Positions 61,967-64,000 of a stretch of 64,000 nt of DNA are shown in pieces. The stretch is taken from contig CM041779.1 of NCBI GenBank assembly GCA_023374045.1, forward strand, positions 271,780,062 to 271,844,061, in the 5' to 3' direction. Position 1 is the stretch's first letter. Each line of letters begins with the position of its first letter. The position numbers and the translations under genes were made by a program. The notes below the pieces were generated by a model. That model saw only the letters and a list, made by a program, of their open reading frames with translations, was not told where the DNA came from and did not search any database. Source of the DNA: Limonium bicolor. Its lineage: Eukaryota > Streptophyta > Magnoliopsida > Caryophyllales > Plumbaginaceae.

Positions 61967-62515
61967 GGGAAAATTACATCCCCACCCATGACGTTTGGTG
62001 AAATTATACACCCCCCACCCACGAGGTTTCAAAAATTACTTTCCCCACCCATGTGGTTTCCGCTATTTTACATCCAACAACTTTTCTAATATTTGATCAA
62101 CTTAAAATATGGTTAAATGTTACCCAAAATTGATGAAACTTTACACGGACGATGCTAAGGTGTTATATTTTGATCTAGCGTGAAATCCAAAGTTTTTTAA
62201 GCTCATATGTGATCCGTGGGACCCAATGAAACATGTAACATTTGAACGTATTTTCATTGGGTCCCATGGGTCTTATATGTCCTTAAAAAACTTTGGATTT
62301 GACATTGGACAAAAATATAACACCTTAGCATCATCCATGTAAAGTTTTATCAATCTTGGACAACATTTAAGCCTCGTTTAAGTTGATCAAATATTAAAAA
62401 AGTTGTCAGATGTAAAATAGAGGAAACCACATGGGTGGGCAAAGTAATTTTTGAAACCTCATGTGTGGGGTGTGTAATTTCACCAAACGTCATGGGTGGG
62501 GGATGTAATTTTCCC
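61967..62515. mobile_element. Complete foldback MITE, 549 bp, Mutator-like
   Basis: Almost the whole element is an inverted repeat: GGGAAAATTACATCCCCACC at the left and GGGTGGGGGATGTAATTTTCCC (as GGGTGGGGG then ATGTAATTTTCCC) at the right, meeting around GGGACCCAATGA / TCATTGGGTCCC. It is flanked by a near-perfect 9-bp duplication. The paralogous sequence at 58003-58045 lacks it, giving an empty-site comparison. Relatives at 8117-8850 and 53077-53486. Confidence 0.88.
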
Positions 62516-62524
62516 TTTATTTCT
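62516..62524. repeat. 9-bp target duplication (right)
   Basis: TTTATTTCT, partner of 61958-61966. Confidence 0.65.
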
Positions 62525-62569
62525 GTATGTACATATTTTTTAAATTTCATTGTGAAACAAAGGTTGTTA

Positions 62570-63150
62570 AAAAGTGAATGAGAGAGTTGGGTAAAAGTGA
62601 ATAAGAGGTTTTTAAAAAAGTGAATCTCATAAACAGAGATTGTGTTATATTCTGATTGTTTGACTAGTGTGAATCAGAGGTTTTAGAAAAGTGAATCAAA
62701 TGTTGTTAAAAAGTGAATCAGAGTAATAAAAAAAGTGAATCTCGATGGTAAGCATAGATTGTTTAACTAAAGTGATTAAGAGGTTTAAAAAATGTGAATC
62801 GGAGGTTTTTATAAAGTGAATCATGTGATTTAAGAAAAGTGAATCAGAGGTTTAAGAAAAGTGATTCTCGTAAATAGAGATGGTTTAACTAAAGTGAATA
62901 AGAGGTTTAAGAAAAGTGAATCAGAGGTTTAAGAAAAGTGAATCAAAGGTTTTTCAAGGGTGAATCAAAGGTTTAAGAAAAGTGAATAATTTGTTTAATA
63001 CTAGTAAAAGTTAATCCTACCACAAACTTATGTGAGAACGGTATGAACCTTTTATTTATTGAAAGTGAATAATTCGTTTTACAAAAGTGAATCTTATGTT
63101 TAAGAAATACGAACATTTCATATAAAACACTGTGAATCCTTAATGTTTTT
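62570..63150. repeat. Degenerate short tandem repeats (AAGTGAATCAGAGGTTT-like)
   Basis: More than fifteen loosely repeated units of about 20-35 bp containing GTGAATCA and AGGTTT. They diverge by indels and substitutions. Confidence 0.8.
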
Positions 63151-63560
63151 TAAAAGTGAACCTTAACCCTGCACTACAAATCTTAAAAATGTCTTCACTG
63201 TTTTTAGCATTCATAGGGTGGCTTTTAGGGGTTTTTGTGTGTGTGTGTGTGTGGGGGGGGGGGGGGGTGGGGGGGGGGTTGGGTAATCTTTTTGGCATTG
63301 GTTCTACCCTAAACCCTGCACTACAAACCCTAAAAATACCTTCGACGTTTTAGCTTTCTTAGGGTGGGTTTTTGGGTGTTTGGGGGTAGGGTAATCTTTT
63401 TGGTATTCGTTCTACACTTTACATTGTCGTTACTGACTCGACAGGGTTTTAGGTTTTGTGGTTTAGGGATTAGGGTCATTAGACCATAAATCCTGCACTA
63501 CAAACCATAAAAATGCCTTCGACGTTTTTAACTTTCCTATGGTGGTTTTTAGAGTATTTG
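63150..63560. repeat. Tandem units related to 58128-58722
   Basis: Three units recognised by CTGCACTACAAA, CTTCGACGTTTT and GGTAATCTTTTTGG; the first is interrupted by the GT/G tract. Confidence 0.75.
63236..63278. repeat. (GT)n-(G)n low-complexity tract
   Basis: GT dinucleotides for 18 bases, then a G run with one T and its flanks. Prone to sequencing error. Confidence 0.9.
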
Positions 63561-63795
63561 GGGTAAGATTCATTTTGTCAATGAATAAGGTTCATTTTAT
63601 TATTAAAGAATATTCATTTTGCTAATGAATAAGATTCACTTTAAAAATATCTAATATATAGTCATTCTAAAAACATAAAATTTTAAGTTTACCAAAACAT
63701 ATCCATGATGCATGTTGTTTTGAAGAGTATAAAAAATGATGAACAATGGTATAATGTTTTTTTTTTGCACTTATATTTTGTAAATTATAACACTT

Positions 63796-64000
63796 TTAAA
63801 TCTAAAATATTTTCCCTTTTTTTCTTTTTTTTTTCTCTCTCATAGTCTCTCTCAGCCCAACACCCATTTACGAGACAGAGGGGGAGGATATAAAAAAAAG
63901 AGATAGAGGGAAGAGACACGTGCGTAACAATATTTTTTCTTAATTCTATTTCTCCAGTATTTGCTCTACACGTGTTCGTCTCAATAATCCACTTTGACGC
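63796..64000. other. Window end, no supported gene
   Basis: T/C-rich then purine-rich sequence. No ORF or repeat boundary recognised. Confidence 0.5.

Larger units (their letters stand above)
61838..63795. mobile_element. TIR element family G, copy 3, host of a foldback MITE
   Basis: The left arm (61838-61950) matches the left arm at 57890, and the right arm (63680-63795) matches that at 58860-58978. The interior holds degenerate AAGTGAATCAGAGGTTT repeats (62570-63150), tandem units as at 58128-58722 (63150-63560), and the MITE at 61967-62515. No gene. Confidence 0.65.

Overview
This is nuclear DNA of a flowering plant, probably a eudicot: it has GT-AG introns, a plant-type nucleotide-sugar transporter, and dense nested LTR retrotransposons, hAT and Mutator-like elements. 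The species cannot be read from the sequence. A run of exactly 500 N (42697-43196) marks a scaffold gap. Nearly all short open frames are chance frames inside repeats; I support one intact protein gene.

Layout. 1-47 kb is a retrotransposon nest. It is dominated by Ty3/Gypsy-type elements with very long LTRs (about 4.2-4.5 kb), tRNA-iMet primer sites and almost no coding capacity (LARD-like). The clearest is on the minus strand: LTR 26747-30983, internal 21018-26746, LTR 16787-21017, then part of a second internal region (15945-16786), an LTR-INT-LTR-INT arrangement. A related minus-strand element occupies 1-8116. A solo LTR (32123-36473) has the 5-bp target duplication TTAAG. Another LTR (36560-41336) is interrupted by a 1303-bp non-autonomous hAT element (38077-39379, 8-bp duplication CTCCCACG) and by a further LTR (41337 into the gap). 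Another LTR family lies at 9748-11000 and 14079-15944. A degraded Athila-like gag lies at 44331-45563.

47-53 kb is AT-rich intergenic DNA. 53.4-57.5 kb holds the one gene, a UDP-rhamnose/UDP-galactose transporter of the URGT5/6 type: five coding exons, 345 aa, with a probable 5' UTR intron. A foldback MITE lies directly against its putative promoter. 57.8-64 kb is a nest of non-autonomous inverted-repeat elements, including two Mutator-type insertions with 9-bp target duplications.

The most unusual signal is in the LTRs. Every LTR read through the relevant region carries, roughly 1.4-2.0 kb from its 3' end, an array of long GC-rich inverted repeats. The architecture is shared but stem sequences differ between LTRs, and both arms change together between modules. 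The tRNA primer site sits in a perfect 10-bp hairpin that also shows a paired substitution between two copies. Together these point to conserved RNA or DNA structure in non-coding retroelements.
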